Below are positions 5,485-6,506 of a DNA stretch of 6,506 bases, in pieces. Position numbers and translations under genes: made by a program. The stretch is from Spirochaetaceae bacterium (GTDB taxonomy: Bacteria > Spirochaetota > Spirochaetia > UBA9216). Within the stretch, counting starts at the first letter, position 1. Each line of letters opens with the position of its first letter. Below the pieces are notes generated by a model that worked only from the letters and a program-made list of their open reading frames with translations, had not been told where the DNA came from and did not search any database. The stretch spans positions 1 through 6,506 of the forward strand of contig JAQQAK010000328.1 in NCBI GenBank assembly GCA_028527945.1, read 5' to 3'.

Positions 5485-6204
5485 ATGGAAAAAACGAAAA
5501 TTATAATTTGTGTAGACGAACCTGTAAATTTAGAATTCTTTGATATAACTCTTAGTAAACTCGGATTTAATGTTATAAAGGCCTTGGATGGTATAAAGCT
5601 TCTCGAAAAGGTGAAAGAAACTAAACCCGATATTATAATTATTGATAATAAAATACCTAAGCTTACAGGCTGGGAAGCTGTAAGGCTTTTAAAGCACACT
5701 GAAGAATACAGCTCTTTTAGTGATATACCTGTAATTATGTTGTCAGATGAGGAACAAGGCCATGATAAGGTTGATGGCCTAGAGCTTGGTGTAGAAGATT
5801 ATATAATAAAGCCCTTTCGCTTTTCAGAAGTATACGCAAGAATAAGAAACGTCGTGAAGGCCAGATTGCTTGCCAAGCAAGTTCTCGCTAGAGAGCAAAG
5901 GCTTGCCGCAGTCGAATCGTTAAACGGCTCATTAAAGTATTTTACAGAACATATTAAGAAGCCTATGAGCGATGTTCGTGAAATCTGTAATACTATAGAT
6001 ATAGATAACATAGAAGCAGTTAAAAACTTTATTGCAAGAATAAAAGAGGGGAGTGAAGCTGCTTTAGCAGCTATAGAAGGTCTTGAAGAAGAAATAAATG
6101 AGATAGAAACTACTGATGATCTGGATTTTGATATTACATCTATCGCAGATCTTGAAGATAAGTTCAAAAAACGTTATAAAACATTAAAAGTAGAAAAAAA
6201 TTAA
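5485..6204 (+). CDS. Response-regulator receiver protein with a helical, DHp-like C-terminal region
   Basis: A 239-residue cytoplasmic signalling protein. The receiver domain spans about 4-125. D54 (IIIDNKIP) is the likely phosphorylated residue, S87 (IMLSD) is the switch Ser/Thr position, and K109 (YIIKPF) is the conserved Lys. The usual acidic pair before EP is only half kept: V10-D11 where Asp-Asp is typical. No DNA-binding domain, GGDEF, EAL or HD-GYP output is present. Residues about 136-170 (REQRLAAVESLNGSLKYFTE, HIKKPMSDVREI) resemble the first helix of a histidine-kinase DHp domain. There the usual H-E order before I-x-N-P reads E155-H156, and no ATP-binding domain follows. The C-terminal part (about 195-239) is charged, first acidic then basic. 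It starts 17 nt after lnt without a Shine-Dalgarno. The receiver fold is certain; partners and output are unknown. Confidence 0.9.
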   Translation: MEKTKIIICVDEPVNLEFFDITLSKLGFNVIKALDGIKLLEKVKETKPDIIIIDNKIPKLTGWEAVRLLKHTEEYSSFSDIPVIMLSDEEQGHDKVDGLELGVEDYIIKPFRFSEVYARIRNVVKARLLAKQVLAREQRLAAVESLNGSLKYFTEHIKKPMSDVREICNTIDIDNIEAVKNFIARIKEGSEAALAAIEGLEEEINEIETTDDLDFDITSIADLEDKFKKRYKTLKVEKN

Positions 6205-6255
6205 AGTATTAGCATCGGTATGATTGCTTGAGGGATGGTAAATAAATTACAGAGG

Positions 6256-6291
6256 ACTGAGAATTCTTATTATTATGAGTTTTTCAGTTTT
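6256..6291 (+). terminator. Possible terminator after the receiver gene
   Basis: ACTGAGAA (6256-6263) can pair with TTTTCAGT (6281-6288) over 8 bp including one G-U, with a 17-nt loop, followed by a short T-run (TTTATTAA). It lies about 50 nt past the stop codon. The A-T-rich stem and short tail make it a weak candidate. Confidence 0.3.
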
Positions 6292-6387
6292 ATTAATGTA
6301 GGATTCCTTAAAAAATAACAGAATTGTTTTTTTATAGGATTTTTAAAGTATACCTTTTTAGTTATACTAATATTATTTACTAAAAAA

Positions 6388-6406
6388 TATTCCAAAGATT
6401 GGAATA
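6388..6406. repeat. Perfect 8-bp inverted repeat, possible operator or hairpin
   Basis: TATTCCAA (6388-6395), AGA, TTGGAATA (6399-6406): perfect 8-bp arms around a 3-nt centre. It lies upstream of the -10-like TATAAA of the last gene, at roughly -60 to -45 from the predicted start, where an activator or repressor dimer could bind. As RNA it would be a short hairpin followed by a T-rich stretch, so a weak terminator is the other reading. Confidence 0.5.
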
Positions 6407-6415
6407 ATAATTTTA

Positions 6416-6443
6416 TTTTGAACACAAAATGCTTTGTTATAAA
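6416..6443 (+). promoter_or_regulatory. Candidate promoter for the last gene
   Basis: TATAAA (6438-6443) is preceded directly by TGT, an extended -10 like those at 2795 and 3199. The -35 is poor: TTTTGA (6416-6421) at 16 nt, or TTGAAC (6418-6423) at only 14 nt. A start near 6450 would leave about 6 nt before the ATG. Confidence 0.4.
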
Positions 6444-6455
6444 GAATGGATGTAT

Positions 6456-6506
6456 ATGGGAAAAAAAACAGAATTTACAAGATACGATAAAGTCGAAACA
6501 ATACTT
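6456..6506 (+). CDS. Start of an unidentified gene, cut by the window end
   Basis: An ATG opens a frame that stays open for 17 codons to the last base (MGKKTEFTRYDKVETIL). The start of the peptide is basic and shows no signal sequence. Only a GGA (6448-6450) serves as a possible, weak Shine-Dalgarno. The promoter-like element and palindrome just upstream support a gene starting here. The other nearby ATG (6446) ends after 14 codons. Seventeen residues are too few to name a family. Confidence 0.55.
   Translation, partial: MGKKTEFTRYDKVETIL

Larger units (their letters stand above)
6205..6455. other. AT-rich non-coding gap before the last gene
   Basis: No convincing gene is seen on either strand. 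It contains the weak terminator candidate, a 6-bp inverted repeat AGTATA/TATACT (6347-6352, 6363-6368), the stronger palindrome at 6388-6406 and a promoter-like element near its end. This layout suggests that the downstream gene is separately controlled. Confidence 0.5.

Noticed and set aside
6235..6318. 27-codon open frame starting at ATG 6235
   Set aside because: The GAGGG is directly against the ATG, so spacing is wrong; the peptide is low in complexity and lies over the terminator candidate.
6446..6490. ATG at 6446 as the start of the last gene
   Set aside because: This frame stops after 14 codons, whereas the ATG at 6456 stays open to the end.
1..6506. Mobile element, CRISPR array, phage or defence system
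   Set aside because: No transposase, integrase, terminal repeats or spaced repeats are seen; the genes are compact, co-directional housekeeping types.

Overview
The window is AT-rich, densely packed DNA with every gene on the + strand. The gene set points to a spirochaete, most likely a Treponema-type bacterium: a membrane-anchored M23 peptidase next to a bactofilin, a YaaR-RicT pair, rpsT-hup-lnt in tandem, and a free-standing receiver protein. This assignment rests on gene content, order and base composition as recalled, not on a database search.

Layout. (1) Bases 3-2754 hold a tight four-gene run: an M23 peptidase whose 5' end lies outside the window, a bactofilin, a YaaR (DUF327) protein and a RicT/PSP1-domain protein. 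Gaps are only about 17-20 nt, so this is probably one operon. The first two genes look like a cell-shape module. The last two echo the Bacillus neighbourhood of yaaR and ricT (yaaT). (2) Bases 2772-3017 hold a short, very basic 56-residue protein with a CxC/CxxC zinc-ribbon pattern, a strong Shine-Dalgarno and its own candidate promoter. (3) Bases 3018-3243 are non-coding and contain a possible terminator followed by a promoter of the same design. (4) Bases 3244-5467 hold rpsT (TTG start), hup (better started at the GTG at 3541) and lnt, which overlaps hup by 8 nt. (5) Bases 5485-6204 hold a receiver-domain protein with a C-terminal helical region resembling a degenerate histidine-kinase DHp helix. 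(6) Bases 6205-6455 are non-coding, with a possible terminator and a perfect 8-bp inverted repeat. (7) At 6456-6506 the first 17 codons of another gene run off the end.

Working together: the M23 enzyme and bactofilin would act on the wall and cell shape, while Lnt finishes lipoproteins in the inner membrane. S20, HU and probably the zinc-ribbon protein serve translation and the nucleoid. RicT is a candidate RNA-processing factor, and the receiver protein is a signalling element of unknown output. Nothing resembles a phage, transposon, CRISPR array or defence island. The least explained items are the 56-residue zinc-ribbon protein, the receiver/pseudo-DHp protein with its apparently leaderless start, and the palindrome before the last gene.
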